The position numbers and the translations under genes are program-made. From the NCBI RefSeq assembly GCF_001632745.1, contig NZ_LQRT01000013.1, positions 620,001 through 684,000 of the forward strand: a stretch of DNA of 64,000 nt, in the 5' to 3' direction. The DNA comes from Aquimarina aggregata. GTDB lineage: Bacteria > Bacteroidota > Bacteroidia > Flavobacteriales > Flavobacteriaceae. Positions 9,236 through 20,500 of this stretch are shown here, one piece after another. Positions within the stretch are counted from its first letter, which is position 1. Each line of letters begins with the position of its first letter. A model generated the notes under the pieces. That model was not told the origin of the DNA. It made no database searches and saw nothing but the letters and a program-made list of their open reading frames with translations.

Positions 9236-9655
9236 TTAAGCTCGATAATCTCTAGCTACAATAAACTTAGTTTTAACAGGAAGTTTTTGTGCGGCCAAAC
9301 GCAATGCTTCTTTAGCTACATCATATGGCACTCCACTTATTTCAAATAATATTCTTCCTGGTTTTACAACTGCTGCCCAATATTCTACAGCACCTTTACC
9401 TTTACCCATACGTACTTCAAGAGGTTTCTTTGTAATAGGCTTGTCTGGGAAAATCTTAATCCACAGAGAACCTTCTCTTTTCATATAACGAGTAGCAGAT
9501 ATACGAGCTGCTTCTATTTGTCTAGCAGTAATAAAACTTGAATCCAATGATTTAATTCCGAAGGTTCCGTTTGAAAGCGTATGTCCTCTTTGAGACAAAC
9601 CTTTCATACGTCCTTTTTGTTGTTTACGGAATTTTGTTCTTTTAGGCTGTAACAT
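9236..9655 (-). CDS. rplP: 50S ribosomal protein L16
   Basis: 139 residues. L16 lies near the A site and peptidyl-transferase centre. It starts [19 protein letters not shown] and contains [19 protein letters not shown] and [18 protein letters not shown]. It follows rpsC by 20 bases. Confidence 0.99.
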   Translation of the reverse strand: MLQPKRTKFRKQQKGRMKGLSQRGHTLSNGTFGIKSLDSSFITARQIEAARISATRYMKREGSLWIKIFPDKPITKKPLEVRMGKGKGAVEYWAAVVKPGRILFEISGVPYDVAKEALRLAAQKLPVKTKFIVARDYRA

Positions 9656-9675
9656 TGTTAATTTACTTTAAAAAA

Positions 9676-10404
9676 TTACTTTCTACGACGAGATTTGTTA
9701 TTACCTCCTCGTCCACCTCCACGGTTGTCACCTTTTCCTTGTTTCTTGGATAAACCAACTAAAGGAGAAAGTTCTCTTTTACCATATACTTCACCTTTCA
9801 TAATCCATACTTTAATACCCAGTCTACCATAAGTAGTATGAGCTTCTACTAAAGCATAATCTATGTCAGCTCTAAATGTTGATAAAGGAATACGACCTTC
9901 TTTATAAGACTCAGAACGTGCCATTTCTGCACCATTCAAACGCCCTGAAATCTGGATCTTAATACCTTCTGCATTCATTCGAATTGCAGCAGCAATAGCC
10001 ATTTTAATAGCACGTCTGTACGAAATACGACTTTCTATTTGTCTTGCTACACTAGATCCAACCAAAAACGCATCAAGTTCTGGTCTTTTAATCTCAAAAA
10101 TATTGATCTGTACTTCTTTTTCAGTAATCTTTTTAAGCTCTTCTTTTAACTTGTCTACCTCTTGACCACCTTTTCCGATAATTATACCAGGTCTAGCAGT
10201 AGTGATAGTAACGGTTACAAGTTTAAGCGTACGCTCAATTATTACTCTAGATACACTAGCTTTAGATAAACGTGCGTGTACATACTTTCTAATCTTATCG
10301 TCTTCGGCAAGTTTGTCACCGTAGTCATTACCTCCGTACCAGTTGGATTCCCACCCTCTGATAATACCAAGGCGATTTCCGATTGGATTTGTCTTCTGTC
10401 CCAT
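9676..10404 (-). CDS. rpsC: 30S ribosomal protein S3
   Basis: 242 residues. The N-terminal type II KH domain shows the RNA-binding loop [14 protein letters not shown] near residue 75, and the C-terminal domain includes [15 protein letters not shown]3 forms part of the mRNA entry helicase with S4 and S5. The last 20 residues are a glycine, arginine and lysine-rich tail beyond the conserved core. Both flanking gaps are short. Confidence 0.99.
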   Translation of the reverse strand: MGQKTNPIGNRLGIIRGWESNWYGGNDYGDKLAEDDKIRKYVHARLSKASVSRVIIERTLKLVTVTITTARPGIIIGKGGQEVDKLKEELKKITEKEVQINIFEIKRPELDAFLVGSSVARQIESRISYRRAIKMAIAAAIRMNAEGIKIQISGRLNGAEMARSESYKEGRIPLSTFRADIDYALVEAHTTYGRLGIKVWIMKGEVYGKRELSPLVGLSKKQGKGDNRGGGRGGNNKSRRRK

Positions 10405-10412
10405 AGTCTATA

Positions 10413-10820
10413 TTAGCTTTGTGTATTATTGTTTGCTGCTACCACGATTGTAACGTGATTAGAGCGTTTTCTTATTCTGTGCGCGCGACCCTGTGGAGCA
10501 GGACGTAGTCTTTTTAACATACTTCCTCCATCTACACGAATTTCTTTTACAAAAAGGTCAGCATCTTCGATACTAGCGTCTTCATTTTTCGCTTGCCAGT
10601 TAGCTATTGCAGAAAGCAATAACTTTTCTAAACGTCGCGATGCTTCTTTAGGACTAAATCTAAGAATATGAATCGCTTTTTCAACTTTCTCACCACGAAC
10701 CAAATCTGCAACTAAGCGCATTTTACGAGGTGACGTAGGGCAGTTATTAAGCTTAGCAAAAGCAACTTGCTTTTTCTCTTCCTTAATTCTATCTGCCATT
10801 TCTCTTTTACGAACTCCCAT
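10413..10820 (-). CDS. rplV: 50S ribosomal protein L22
   Basis: 135 residues. L22 lines the exit tunnel with a long hairpin; erythromycin resistance changes map to that loop in other bacteria. The core [20 protein letters not shown] and the hairpin [20 protein letters not shown] are normal. The first 20 residues are a charged extension beyond the E. coli form. I kept the first ATG because it lies 8 bases after rpsS; the ATG at residue 8 is an alternative. Confidence 0.98.
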   Translation of the reverse strand: MGVRKREMADRIKEEKKQVAFAKLNNCPTSPRKMRLVADLVRGEKVEKAIHILRFSPKEASRRLEKLLLSAIANWQAKNEDASIEDADLFVKEIRVDGGSMLKRLRPAPQGRAHRIRKRSNHVTIVVAANNNTQS

Positions 10821-10828
10821 GACTTAAA

Positions 10829-11107
10829 TTATTTTTTACCTTTATTTTTAGCACCAGCGTGTCCTCTAAACGAACGTGTTGGCGAAAACTCTCCTAGTTT
10901 ATGACCTACCATATTTTCTGTAACATATACAGGTACAAATTGGCGACCATTATGAACTGCAATTGTTTGTCCTACAAAATCCGGAGTAATCATAGAGGCT
11001 CTTGACCAAGTTTTGATTACAGATTTCTTATTAGCCTCAACATTTGCTGCTACTTTCTTTTCTAACTTATAGTGAACGTAAGGTCCTTTTTTTAATGAAC
11101 GTGCCAT
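10829..11107 (-). CDS. rpsS: 30S ribosomal protein S19
   Basis: 92 residues. S19 lies in the 30S head with S13 and contacts A-site elements. It opens [19 protein letters not shown] and carries the signature [19 protein letters not shown]. It starts 6 bases after rplB. Confidence 0.99.
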   Translation of the reverse strand: MARSLKKGPYVHYKLEKKVAANVEANKKSVIKTWSRASMITPDFVGQTIAVHNGRQFVPVYVTENMVGHKLGEFSPTRSFRGHAGAKNKGKK

Positions 11108-11113
11108 ATCTTA

Positions 11114-11938
<825 letters not shown>

Positions 11939-11947
11939 TTTTTAGTC

Positions 11948-12238
11948 TTAAAGATTACTATATAAATCAATTACTTCACCTTCCGCCACCTGTACAATTG
12001 CTTTTTTATAAGCGCTTGTTTTACCAGTTACCATACCCGTTTTTGTATAACGAGTTTTACGGTCTGGACGGACATTTATTGTACGAACTTTAGTAACAGA
12101 AACACCATAAACAGCCTCGACTGCTTTTTTGATCTCTACCTTATTCGCTTTTTTCTCTACCACAAAACCATAGCGGTTATATACCTCACTATCAGCGGTA
12201 GCCTTTTCTGTAATAATAGGTTTTATTAAGATACTCAT
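11948..12238 (-). CDS. rplW: 50S ribosomal protein L23
   Basis: 96 residues. L23 at the tunnel exit is the docking site for trigger factor and SRP. The start MSILIKPIITEKATADSE and the motif VEIKKAVEAVYGVSVTKVRT are family hallmarks. It follows rplD by 5 bases. Confidence 0.98.
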   Translation of the reverse strand: MSILIKPIITEKATADSEVYNRYGFVVEKKANKVEIKKAVEAVYGVSVTKVRTINVRPDRKTRYTKTGMVTGKTSAYKKAIVQVAEGEVIDLYSNL

Positions 12239-12243
12239 GGCTT

Positions 12244-12873
12244 CTATTTACTTAAATTCGTTTCAATTCCTTTCAAAGAACCTTCCAGAAGAACAATACT
12301 TTCTGCATTAAGTATTTTGTAAGTACTTAATTCTGAGGAGGTTATAACTTCTGAATCTTTCAAATTGCGTGACGACAAATATACATTTTTATTTGACTCA
12401 GCCAACACAAACAAAGATTTTTTGTTTTCAAGTCCTAAAGACTTCAAAACAGCAGTAAAATTCTTTGTTTTAACAGTATCAAAACTAAAGTCTTCTACAA
12501 CTGTTATTGCCTTATCTCCAGCTTTAATACTTAATGCTGATTTACGCGCTAATTTCTTAAGATTCTTATTTAATTTAAAAGAGTAGTTACGTGGTCTTGG
12601 ACCAAACACTCTACCTCCACCTTTAAAAACTGGAGACTTAATACTACCAGCTCTAGCCGTACCAGTACCCTTTTGTTTTTTGATTTTTCTTGTACTACCA
12701 ACAATCTCTGCACGCTCCTTTGCTTTGTGAGTACCTTGACGTTGATTAGCCAAATACTGCTTCACATCTAGATACACAGCATGATTATTTGGTTCAATAC
12801 CAAAAACAGCATCCGAAAGGTCTGCCTTTCTACCTGTTTCTTTTCCGTTTATATCAATTACCGTTACTTTCAT
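12244..12873 (-). CDS. rplD: 50S ribosomal protein L4
   Basis: 209 residues from the ATG at 12873 ([14 protein letters not shown]). The frame is open 45 bases further upstream, but that part lies inside rplC and does not look like L4. The internal tunnel loop (about 45-100) includes [20 protein letters not shown] and [14 protein letters not shown]4 regulates the S10 operon in E. coli. Its ATG overlaps the rplC stop by one base (TAATG). Confidence 0.98.
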   Translation of the reverse strand: MKVTVIDINGKETGRKADLSDAVFGIEPNNHAVYLDVKQYLANQRQGTHKAKERAEIVGSTRKIKKQKGTGTARAGSIKSPVFKGGGRVFGPRPRNYSFKLNKNLKKLARKSALSIKAGDKAITVVEDFSFDTVKTKNFTAVLKSLGLENKKSLFVLAESNKNVYLSSRNLKDSEVITSSELSTYKILNAESIVLLEGSLKGIETNLSK

Positions 12874-13490
12874 TACTTCTGAATCGTTACGTATGCATTT
12901 TTGTGCCCAGGGACACAACCTTTAACCACAAGTAAGTTCTTTTCAGGAACTACTTTTAGCACTCTCAAGTTTTGAACTTTTATTTGATCTCCACCCATTC
13001 TTCCAGCCATCTTCATACCTTTGAATACTCTCGCAGGATATGAAGCCGCACCAATTGAACCCGGAGCTCTTAATCGGTTATGCTGACCGTGAGTCGCTTG
13101 ACCAACCCCACCGAAGTTGTGTCTTTTAACAACACCTTGAAAACCTTTACCTTTAGAAGTTGCTGAAACATCAACAAACTCTCCTTCAGCAAAGTGCTCT
13201 ACTGTTACCGTATCACCTAATTTGTACTCCTCATCAAAACTTTTGAATTCGACAACTTTACGTTTAGCAACAGTTCCTGCTTTTTTAAAGTGACCTAAAG
13301 CCGCTTTTGTAGCATTTTTGTCTGCTTTGTCATCGAAACCTAGCTGAATAGCTTCATAACCATCAACCTCATTAGTTCTGACTTGGGTAACCACACATGG
13401 TCCAGCTTCGATCACAGTACATGGAATATTTTTTCCATTCTCATCGAAAATGCTGGTCATGCCGATCTTTTTTCCTATTAACCCAGACAT
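12873..13490 (-). CDS. rplC: 50S ribosomal protein L3
   Basis: 205 residues. L3 starts 50S assembly together with L24, and its long loop reaches the peptidyl-transferase centre. The start [19 protein letters not shown] and the loop [20 protein letters not shown], with [10 protein letters not shown] next to it, are typical. It is preceded by a 195-base leader with a terminator-like hairpin, the widest gap of the superoperon. Confidence 0.99.
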   Translation of the reverse strand: MSGLIGKKIGMTSIFDENGKNIPCTVIEAGPCVVTQVRTNEVDGYEAIQLGFDDKADKNATKAALGHFKKAGTVAKRKVVEFKSFDEEYKLGDTVTVEHFAEGEFVDVSATSKGKGFQGVVKRHNFGGVGQATHGQHNRLRAPGSIGAASYPARVFKGMKMAGRMGGDQIKVQNLRVLKVVPEKNLLVVKGCVPGHKNAYVTIQK

Positions 13491-13524
13491 ATTTAAATTA
13501 TTTATTAATTATTCTTATTTATAT

Positions 13525-13540
13525 TTGAAATCGCTTTCAA
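13525..13540 (-). promoter_or_regulatory. GNRA-capped hairpin in rplC leader
   Basis: In the minus-strand RNA, TTGAAA and TTTCAA form a 6-base stem closed by the tetraloop GCGA, a stable GNRA type. It lies between the terminator-like hairpin (13549-13579) and the rplC start, 34 bases upstream of the ATG. Such loops often make tertiary or protein contacts. A role is not established. Confidence 0.4.
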
Positions 13541-13548
13541 TCTCTTGC

Positions 13549-13579
13549 AAAAAAACAGGGTCAAAATACTTCAACCCTG
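13549..13579 (-). terminator. Terminator-like hairpin between rpsJ and rplC (possible attenuator)
   Basis: On the minus strand CAGGGT (13579-13574) pairs with ACCCTG (13561-13556), and two wobble plus two A-U pairs extend the stem inward to a 4-base loop. Seven U residues follow directly (13555-13549). That is the layout of an intrinsic terminator, yet the S10 operon continues beyond it, so it probably reads through in part or is controlled. Confidence 0.6.
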
Positions 13580-13685
13580 AATGTACTTTTTGCCGTTTTT
13601 CCCTTGCACGCAGCTCGGGACATTTTCATATCTCTTGTAGAGATCTCTTATCTATTTATCAGAAATTAGAAATTAAAGTTTCTTA

Positions 13686-13991
13686 TCACACTTTAATTTC
13701 CACTTCTACTCCACTCGGTAACTCTAGTTTCATCAAAGCATCAATTGTTTTTGATGACGAGCTATATATATCCAATAGTCTTTTGTAAGAACTTAATTGG
13801 AACTGCTCTCTTGATTTTTTGTTCACGTGTGGAGAACGAAGCACTGTAAATATCTTTTTATGTGTTGGTAAAGGAATTGGCCCAGTTACTACAGCTCCTG
13901 TGCTCTTTACCGTCTTTACAATTTTTTCAGCAGACTTATCTACTAAATTATGATCGTAAGATTTCAGTTTTATTCTAATTTTTTGACTCAT
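13686..13991 (-). CDS. rpsJ: 30S ribosomal protein S10
   Basis: 101 residues. S10 is a 30S head protein that also serves as NusE in transcription antitermination. The start [20 protein letters not shown] and motif [20 protein letters not shown] are diagnostic. It follows fusA by 12 bases, joining the str and S10 blocks. The next gene, rplC, is 195 bases away past an attenuator-like hairpin. Confidence 0.99.
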   Translation of the reverse strand: MSQKIRIKLKSYDHNLVDKSAEKIVKTVKSTGAVVTGPIPLPTHKKIFTVLRSPHVNKKSREQFQLSSYKRLLDIYSSSSKTIDALMKLELPSGVEVEIKV

Positions 13992-14003
13992 TTCTGTAAT
14001 AAA

Positions 14004-16130
14004 TTAAGCGTTAACTCCTTTTGCTGCTGCTATTACCTCTTCAGATATATTAGAAGGTGTTTCAGCATAGTGAGAAAATTCCATTGTAGATGTTGCTCTA
14101 CCAGACGACAATGTTCTTAATGTTGTTACATATCCAAACATTTCTGAAAGTGGAACGGTAGCTTTTACAGTTTTCGCACCTGCACGATCTCCCATATCAC
14201 TAACTTGTCCTCTACGACGGTTAAGATCACCAACGATATCACCCATATTTTCTTCTGGAGTAATAACTTCTAATTTCATAATTGGCTCCATAATTACGGC
14301 TTTTGCAGCTTTTGCTGAATTCTTAAAACCTAATTTTGCAGCTAATTCGAAAGATAATTGATCAGAATCGACATCATGATAAGATCCATCCTTAAGGGTT
14401 ACTTTAACAGCATCAACCTCGTAACCTGCTAAAGGACCATTTACCATCGCCATTTTGAATCCTTTTTCAATAGAAGGTATAAATTCTTTAGGAACATTTC
14501 CTCCCTTAATTATAGATTCAAACTGAAGTCCTACTTGTCCTTCATCAGCAGGCTCAATAGTAAAGACTATATCAGCAAATTTACCTCGACCACCAGATTG
14601 TTTCTTATAAACCTCTCTATGATCTGCAGATTGCGTTATAGCCTCCTTATATTCTACCTGAGGTTGACCTTGATTAACCTCTACTTTGAATTCTCGCTTT
14701 AAACGATCAACAATAATATCCAAATGCAGCTCACCCATACCAGAAATAATAGTCTGACCTGAAGCCTCATCTGTTCTTACTGTGAATGTAGGATCTTCTT
14801 CAGCTAATTTAGCTAATGACATTCCTAATTTATCAACATCTGCCTTAGTCTTAGGCTCAACCGCGATACCAATTACTGGATCAGGAAAGTCCATAGATTC
14901 TAGAACTATTGGATTCTTTTCATCAGTCATGGTATCACCAGTCTTGATATCTTTGAATCCAACCGCAGCTCCAATATCTCCAGCCTCTATATACTCTATA
15001 GCATTCTGCTTATTAGAGTGCATCTGATATATCCTAGATATTCTTTCTTTCTTACCTGAACGATTATTCAGAATATATGACCCTGCATCCAAACGACCTG
15101 AATACGCTCTAAAGAATGCTAAACGACCTACAAAAGGATCAGTTGCGATTTTAAAAGCTAAAGCCGAAAATGGCTCCTTCACATCTGGTTTACGGATTTC
15201 TTCTTGATCTGTGTTTGGATTCACACCTACAATACCCTCCTTATCGGTTGGAGAAGGTAAATAACGACATACAGCATCTAATAAAAACTGAACTCCTTTA
15301 TTTTTAAATGCAGAACCACAAATCATTGGAATTATTGACATATCCATTACCGCAGCACGAAGAGCAGCATGCACCTCGTCTTCTGTAATTGAATCTTCGT
15401 CTTCCATAAATTTTTCCAAAAGATTCTCGTCATAAGCAGCTACTTCTTCAATAAGTTTACCTCTTAATTCTGCAGCTTCCGCTTTTAATTCTTCTGGAAT
15501 ATCTACTATATCGAATGTAGAACCTTGTGTCTCATCATGCCATACAATAGCGCGATTTTTTACTAAATCTACAATACCTTTAAAATCAGCTTCGTCACCA
15601 ATATTCATAACTATTGGAACAGCATTTGACCCTAACATATCTTTAACCTGCTGACAAACTGCCATAAAGTTAGATCCTTGACGGTCCATTTTGTTTACAA
15701 AACCAATACGTGGCACTTTATAATTATCAGCAAGTCTCCAGTTAGTTTCAGACTGAGGCTCAACACCATCAACTGCACTAAACAAAAACACTAAACCATC
15801 AAGAACACGAAGAGAACGGTTAACTTCTACCGTAAAATCAACGTGACCTGGTGTATCTATAATATTAAAATGATAACCTTTTGTATCCGCAATTGGCTGC
15901 CCATTTTCAGTAGGGAATTTCCATTCACAGGTAGTAGCAGCTGAAGTAATCGTGATACCACGCTCTTGCTCTTGCTCCATCCAGTCCATAGTTGCTGCAC
16001 CATCATGCACCTCACCTATCTTGTGACTAACACCTGTATAATAAAGTATACGTTCTGTAGTTGTAGTTTTTCCTGCGTCAATATGCGCAGCAATTCCTAT
16101 ATTTCTTGTGTATTTTAAATCTCTAGCCAT
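14004..16130 (-). CDS. fusA: Elongation factor G
   Basis: 708 residues, normal for EF-G. It hydrolyses GTP to move tRNA and mRNA through the ribosome and helps recycle ribosomes with RRF. G1 is AHIDAGKTT at residues 15-23, G3 DTPGHVDF and G4 NKMD follow, and domain IV ends near the signature [13 protein letters not shown]. It sits between rpsG (10 bases) and rpsJ (12 bases), the classic str location of the housekeeping copy. Confidence 0.99.
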   Translation of the reverse strand: MARDLKYTRNIGIAAHIDAGKTTTTERILYYTGVSHKIGEVHDGAATMDWMEQEQERGITITSAATTCEWKFPTENGQPIADTKGYHFNIIDTPGHVDFTVEVNRSLRVLDGLVFLFSAVDGVEPQSETNWRLADNYKVPRIGFVNKMDRQGSNFMAVCQQVKDMLGSNAVPIVMNIGDEADFKGIVDLVKNRAIVWHDETQGSTFDIVDIPEELKAEAAELRGKLIEEVAAYDENLLEKFMEDEDSITEDEVHAALRAAVMDMSIIPMICGSAFKNKGVQFLLDAVCRYLPSPTDKEGIVGVNPNTDQEEIRKPDVKEPFSALAFKIATDPFVGRLAFFRAYSGRLDAGSYILNNRSGKKERISRIYQMHSNKQNAIEYIEAGDIGAAVGFKDIKTGDTMTDEKNPIVLESMDFPDPVIGIAVEPKTKADVDKLGMSLAKLAEEDPTFTVRTDEASGQTIISGMGELHLDIIVDRLKREFKVEVNQGQPQVEYKEAITQSADHREVYKKQSGGRGKFADIVFTIEPADEGQVGLQFESIIKGGNVPKEFIPSIEKGFKMAMVNGPLAGYEVDAVKVTLKDGSYHDVDSDQLSFELAAKLGFKNSAKAAKAVIMEPIMKLEVITPEENMGDIVGDLNRRRGQVSDMGDRAGAKTVKATVPLSEMFGYVTTLRTLSSGRATSTMEFSHYAETPSNISEEVIAAAKGVNA

Positions 16131-16140
16131 TTCTTAATGA

Positions 16141-16617
16141 TTAAAATCTAAAGTGTGAGAATGCTTTATTTGCTTCAGCCATTTTATGAGTATCTACTCG
16201 CTTTTTAACAGCTGCTCCTTCTTCTTTTTCTGCAGCTATAATCTCTGCAGCAAGTTTTTGAGCCATAGATTTTTCATTTCTTTTACGCGAAAATTGGATC
16301 AACCACTTCATAGCAGTAGAAATTTTTCGGTCTGGTCTGATTGGGTTTGGAATCTGAAAAGTAGCTCCACCAACTCGTCGGCTTCTTACCTCTACGTGTG
16401 GCATAACATTTGACAATGCGTCTTTCCAAATCTCTAATGATGTCTTTTCATCATTTTGTTTTTTCTCTTCTACGATATCAATAGCATCATAGAAAATTTT
16501 AAAAGCAGTTGACTTTTTACCATCCCACATCATCATATTTACAAAACGAGTCACTAATTGATCGTTAAAACGTGGATCCGGTAAAATAGGTCTTTTTTTA
16601 GCCTTTCTTTTTCTCAT
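16141..16617 (-). CDS. rpsG: 30S ribosomal protein S7
   Basis: 158 residues. S7 starts assembly of the 16S 3' domain and lies at the E site. The sequence starts [20 protein letters not shown] and contains [19 protein letters not shown] and the terminal [15 protein letters not shown]. In E. coli it represses the str operon. It lies 22 bases after rpsL. Confidence 0.99.
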   Translation of the reverse strand: MRKRKAKKRPILPDPRFNDQLVTRFVNMMMWDGKKSTAFKIFYDAIDIVEEKKQNDEKTSLEIWKDALSNVMPHVEVRSRRVGGATFQIPNPIRPDRKISTAMKWLIQFSRKRNEKSMAQKLAAEIIAAEKEEGAAVKKRVDTHKMAEANKAFSHFRF

Positions 16618-16639
16618 GTCTTCTTCTTAAAGTTTTTAA

Positions 16640-17014
16640 TTACTTCTTAGGGCGTTTTGCACCATACTTAGATCTACGTTGAGTTCTACCTTCAACACCT
16701 GCGGTATCTAAAGCTCCTCTAACGATATGATATCTAACTCCTGGTAAATCTTTTACCCTTCCACCTCTAACTAATACTATCGAGTGCTCCTGGAGATTGT
16801 GACCTTCACCACCGATGTACGCATTTACTTCCTTACCATTAGTTAACCTAACACGAGCTACTTTACGCATAGCTGAATTTGGTTTTTTAGGTGTAGTAGT
16901 ATAAACACGTGTACAAACACCGCGGCGTTGCGGGCACGAATCCAAAGCAGCCGATTTACTCTTCTTAGTTATTTTGGCTCTACCTTTTCGTACTAATTGT
17001 GAAATTGTTGGCAT
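16640..17014 (-). CDS. rpsL: 30S ribosomal protein S12
   Basis: 124 residues. S12 lies at the decoding centre. It starts [12 protein letters not shown] and keeps [13 protein letters not shown] and [14 protein letters not shown]. The lysines at positions 43 and 88, changed in streptomycin-resistant mutants of other bacteria, are wild type. It is the first gene of the superoperon, 53 bases from the predicted transcription start. Confidence 0.99.
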   Translation of the reverse strand: MPTISQLVRKGRAKITKKSKSAALDSCPQRRGVCTRVYTTTPKKPNSAMRKVARVRLTNGKEVNAYIGGEGHNLQEHSIVLVRGGRVKDLPGVRYHIVRGALDTAGVEGRTQRRSKYGAKRPKK

Positions 17015-17052
17015 AATTTGCTTTACACTATTTTTAAATAATTTTATAATAT

Positions 17053-17066
17053 CCCTTTTTAAAGGG
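17053..17066 (-). promoter_or_regulatory. 5'-terminal hairpin of the superoperon mRNA
   Basis: The minus-strand RNA reads CCCTTTAAAAAGGG, a self-complementary run that folds with 5 to 6 pairs. The predicted transcription start is only about one base upstream, so the hairpin would sit at the very 5' end. Such 5' hairpins protect mRNA from decay in other bacteria; the role here is inference. Confidence 0.4.
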
Positions 17067-17069
17067 CTG

Positions 17070-17099
17070 CAAAGGTAGAAATATTTTTCAGCAAATCAA
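17070..17099 (-). promoter_or_regulatory. Promoter of the str-S10-spc-alpha superoperon
   Basis: On the minus strand TTG (17099-17097) is followed after 19 bases by TACCTTTG (17077-17070). This is a full match to the Bacteroidota primary-sigma consensus TTG, N17-23, TAnnTTTG. It would start transcription near 17067, about 53 bases before rpsL. Confidence 0.8.
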
Positions 17100-17487
17100 A
17101 TCCTAAGGGATTAATTTTCAAATAGATTTAAAAAGCAACAAAATAAGTACACAAGAACTACTGTTTTTCCGTATGGCAAAAAATCGCATTGCTAAAACTC
17201 AATTCCTACATTTCAAACATAGACTACTACAAGATTTTAGAGACACTTCCAAGCTACGCTTATTTAACAGAAACATAATTTAATCTTTTGAAAAACAGCA
17301 TATTACGTGTAAAAATTAAAATATCATACGCTAAAAAAAGAAAAGAAAAAAACCTACTACTCTAGTCTCAATTACCCCTAATTACGAAAAAACAAAAAGA
17401 TTATTAAATTATTATAAATTAACAAACCTACACGTTAATAAACGTTAAAATATTCAAAAAAAAACCATTTTTATCGCTTTTTATTAT

Positions 17488-17507
17488 CAATTTTGTAAAG
17501 GCTAATT
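17488..17507 (+). promoter_or_regulatory. Promoter and 5' box of first susC unit
   Basis: The -7 element is CAATTTTG (17488-17495), one base off TAnnTTTG, inside the block ATTATCAATTTTG shared with the other two susC promoters. No TTG is present 20 bases upstream. GGCTAATT (17500-17507) follows at about position +3 of the predicted mRNA and is identical in all three units. Confidence 0.6.
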
Positions 17508-17525
17508 AAAATAAACACACAAATA

Positions 17526-20500
17526 ATGAATTTAACTAGGAGGCAAATTCTAATGCTTTTCATGGCATTAGTCGTGCAATTTTCTTTTGCACAAGAAACA
17601 ACCATAACTGGTAAAGTAACAGATGATAACGGTTCTCCCTTACCCGGAGTAAACATCATTATCAAAAACACAAACAATGGAACCCAATCAGATTTTGATG
17701 GATTATACTCTATTGAAACTTCTGCAGGAAACGTTCTGGTTTTTAGTTTTGTCGGCTTCACTAATAAAGAAGTTACCGTAGGAGCTAGCACTACTATTAA
17801 TGTACAACTTGATGCTTCAACTTCTCAATTAGAAGAAGTTATTGTAACAGCGCAGGGTATTAAAAGAGAGAAACAAGCTCTTGGATACGCTGTTGCAGAG
17901 GTAAAAAACGAACAATTAGAACAACGAGCAGAAGGTGATATTGGTCGAGTTTTACTAGGTAAAGCTTCAGGTGTTAACATTACACAGCAGAACGGATTAT
18001 CTGGTTCTGGAACAAACATCGTGATTAGAGGACTCAGCTCATTTAGTGGTAGTAATCAGCCTCTATTTATTGTTGATGGTGTTCCATTTAGTAGTGACAC
18101 AAACTCACAGGGTGGAAATGATGGCAATGGTCAAAATGACTTTATCGATGGAAACTCAGGATCTAGTAGGTTCTTAGATTTAGATCCTAATAGTATCGAG
18201 AGTGTTAATGTATTAAAAGGTTTAGCAGCAGCTACACTTTATGGAACTGCAGGAAGAAATGGGGTAATTCTAATTACCACAAAAAACGGATCTGCAGGCA
18301 ATGCCGTTAAGAAAAATGAGGTAACCATTACCTCATCGTTTTTCTTTAATGAAATAGCATCTTTACCTGATTACCAAGATAGCTTTGGTAACGGTTTTGA
18401 TCAAGCCTTTGGATGGTTTTTTAGTAACTGGGGACCAAGTTTTGAAAGAGATGGTGTAGCTGGTTGGGGTAATGGTATAAACGATGACCCAAATAGAGGA
18501 TTTAATCCAGACGGGACACTTGCACATCCATATAGCACAGCATCATCTGCCACTGGAATCCCAGCCGCTTTTCCAGAATTTGCAGGAGCTCGATATGATT
18601 GGAGACCTTATGACAGTGTAGATAATTTCTTCAAAACAGGTGCAGTATCTAATACCGCTATAAATTTTAGAGGCACTACAGCAGACAACACATTAAGTTA
18701 CAATGCAAACTACAGTTATCTTGAAGATGAAGGTTTTACACCTGGAAACAAGCTAAGAAGAAACACTCTAGGGTTTGGTGGAAGAGCTAAACTATCAAAT
18801 AAATTTACACTTTCAAATACTTTAAATTATTCTAAAACAGACTTTAGAACTCCACCCGTTGCAGCAAGTCAAGGTAATGGAGCTTTTGGTACTGGTTCTT
18901 CTGTTTTTGGAGAGTTATTTTTCACTCCTCGTAGTGTTGATTTAATTGGATTACCTTTTCAAAATCCAATTGATGGATCAAGTACTTATTACAGACAGAA
19001 TAATAGTATACAACATCCCTTATGGACAGTAAACAATGCTCAAAATAGACAAATCACAAATCGTGTTTTTGGTAATGGAACTTTGCAATACGACCTTTCT
19101 GAAAATTTAAATTTAGTGTACCGATTTGGACTAGATAACTATACCGAATCTAACACGAATCAACAAAACCGAGGAGGAGTTAGTGATGATGCAGGTTTAC
19201 GAAGCGGTGTTTACCAAACGTGGACGAACATTAACACAATATTCGATCATAACTTTATCATAAATGGAGATTACTCTTTAAATGATGATGTTGGGATGAC
19301 ATTCAACGTAGGTGCTACATCAAGAAGAGAAATTTTTGAACGAAATGGTGTCGCTAGTACAAACCAACAAGTTTTTAATGTATTCCAACACAAAAATTTT
19401 GCTGTACAAGATGAGATAGAATTCCAACAAGAAAGAAATATTGTTGGTCTTTATGGTCAAGCAGATTTCGATTATCGAAGAATGTTATATGTAACTGTAG
19501 CAGGACGAAATGACTGGGTGTCAAATTTAAGTACAGAGAATAGATCTATATTCTACCCTAGTGCAAGTATGTCTTTTCTTCCAACTACAGCTTTTAAGGG
19601 GATAAAAAGTGAGAACGGTATCAATTACTTAAAAGTGAGAGCTGGATACGGAACCTCTGCAAACTTCCCTACAGGTTTTCCTATTGCAACAACCTTACTT
19701 ATAGATACACAAAACTTTAGAGATTCAGGAAGAGATATCGTAACAAACTCTGCAGCACCAAGATTAGGTAATCCAGATTTAAAACCAGAACGATTAAACG
19801 AAATCGAATTTGGTATCGAATCCCGTTTCTTCAAAAACAGAATCAGCTTAAACACTTCATACTACAGTAGAATCACAAAAGATTTAATCATTGATCGACC
19901 TCTTGACAATTCAACAGGAGCAACTATACGAAGTGAGAATATTGGAGAAATTAAAAGTACAGGTTTCGAAGCAGATCTTGGAGTTGATATTGTTACATCA
20001 CCAGATAATGGTTTTACATGGAATACAAACATCAATTTTACCACATCAGAAACAACTGTTGAGGATCTAGGAGCAGATACAGATATCATTGTATATTCAG
20101 GTTTTTCAAACTTAGGAAATGCAGCTATCGAAGGAGAACCTCTTGGTGTTATCGTAGGAAGCAGAATTCAAAGAGACGACGATGGGAATTTCTTGGTAAA
20201 TAGTGCTGGAAATTATGTTGAAGAAGAAGGGACTTTTGTTATTGGAGATCCGAATCCAGATTACTTATTGAATGTTTCAAATTCTTTTTCTTATAAAAAT
20301 TTCAATCTTAGTTTTCTTTTCGCTTTTGTAAAAGGTGGAGATATTTATTCTAGAACCGTATCTACATTATTAGGTAGAGGACTTACAACAGACACAGAAG
20401 ATCGTATAAATACTTTTATTCTTCCTGGTGTGCAAGAAGACGGTTCACCAAACAATGTTCAAATTAACAACTCAACATTTTACTTTTCAAATGTATTATT

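Larger units (their letters stand above)
17015..17525. other. Divergent intergenic region between rpsL and the first susC
   Basis: 511 bases with no convincing gene on either strand. The rpsL-proximal end holds the superoperon promoter and a 5' hairpin; the susC-proximal end holds the susC promoter. Between about 17100 and 17480 the sequence is AT-rich and I see only a weak inverted repeat (ACGTT-AATA-AACGT, 17432-17445) that could be an operator or chance. Confidence 0.6.

Noticed and set aside
12874-12918. Upstream extension of rplD ([15 protein letters not shown])
   Set aside because: Lies inside rplC, does not resemble L4, and the TAATG overlap with the rplC stop marks the true start.
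17432-17445. Inverted repeat ACGTT-AATA-AACGT upstream of the first susC
   Set aside because: Five-base arms are expected by chance in AT-rich DNA, and it is not repeated before the other susC genes.
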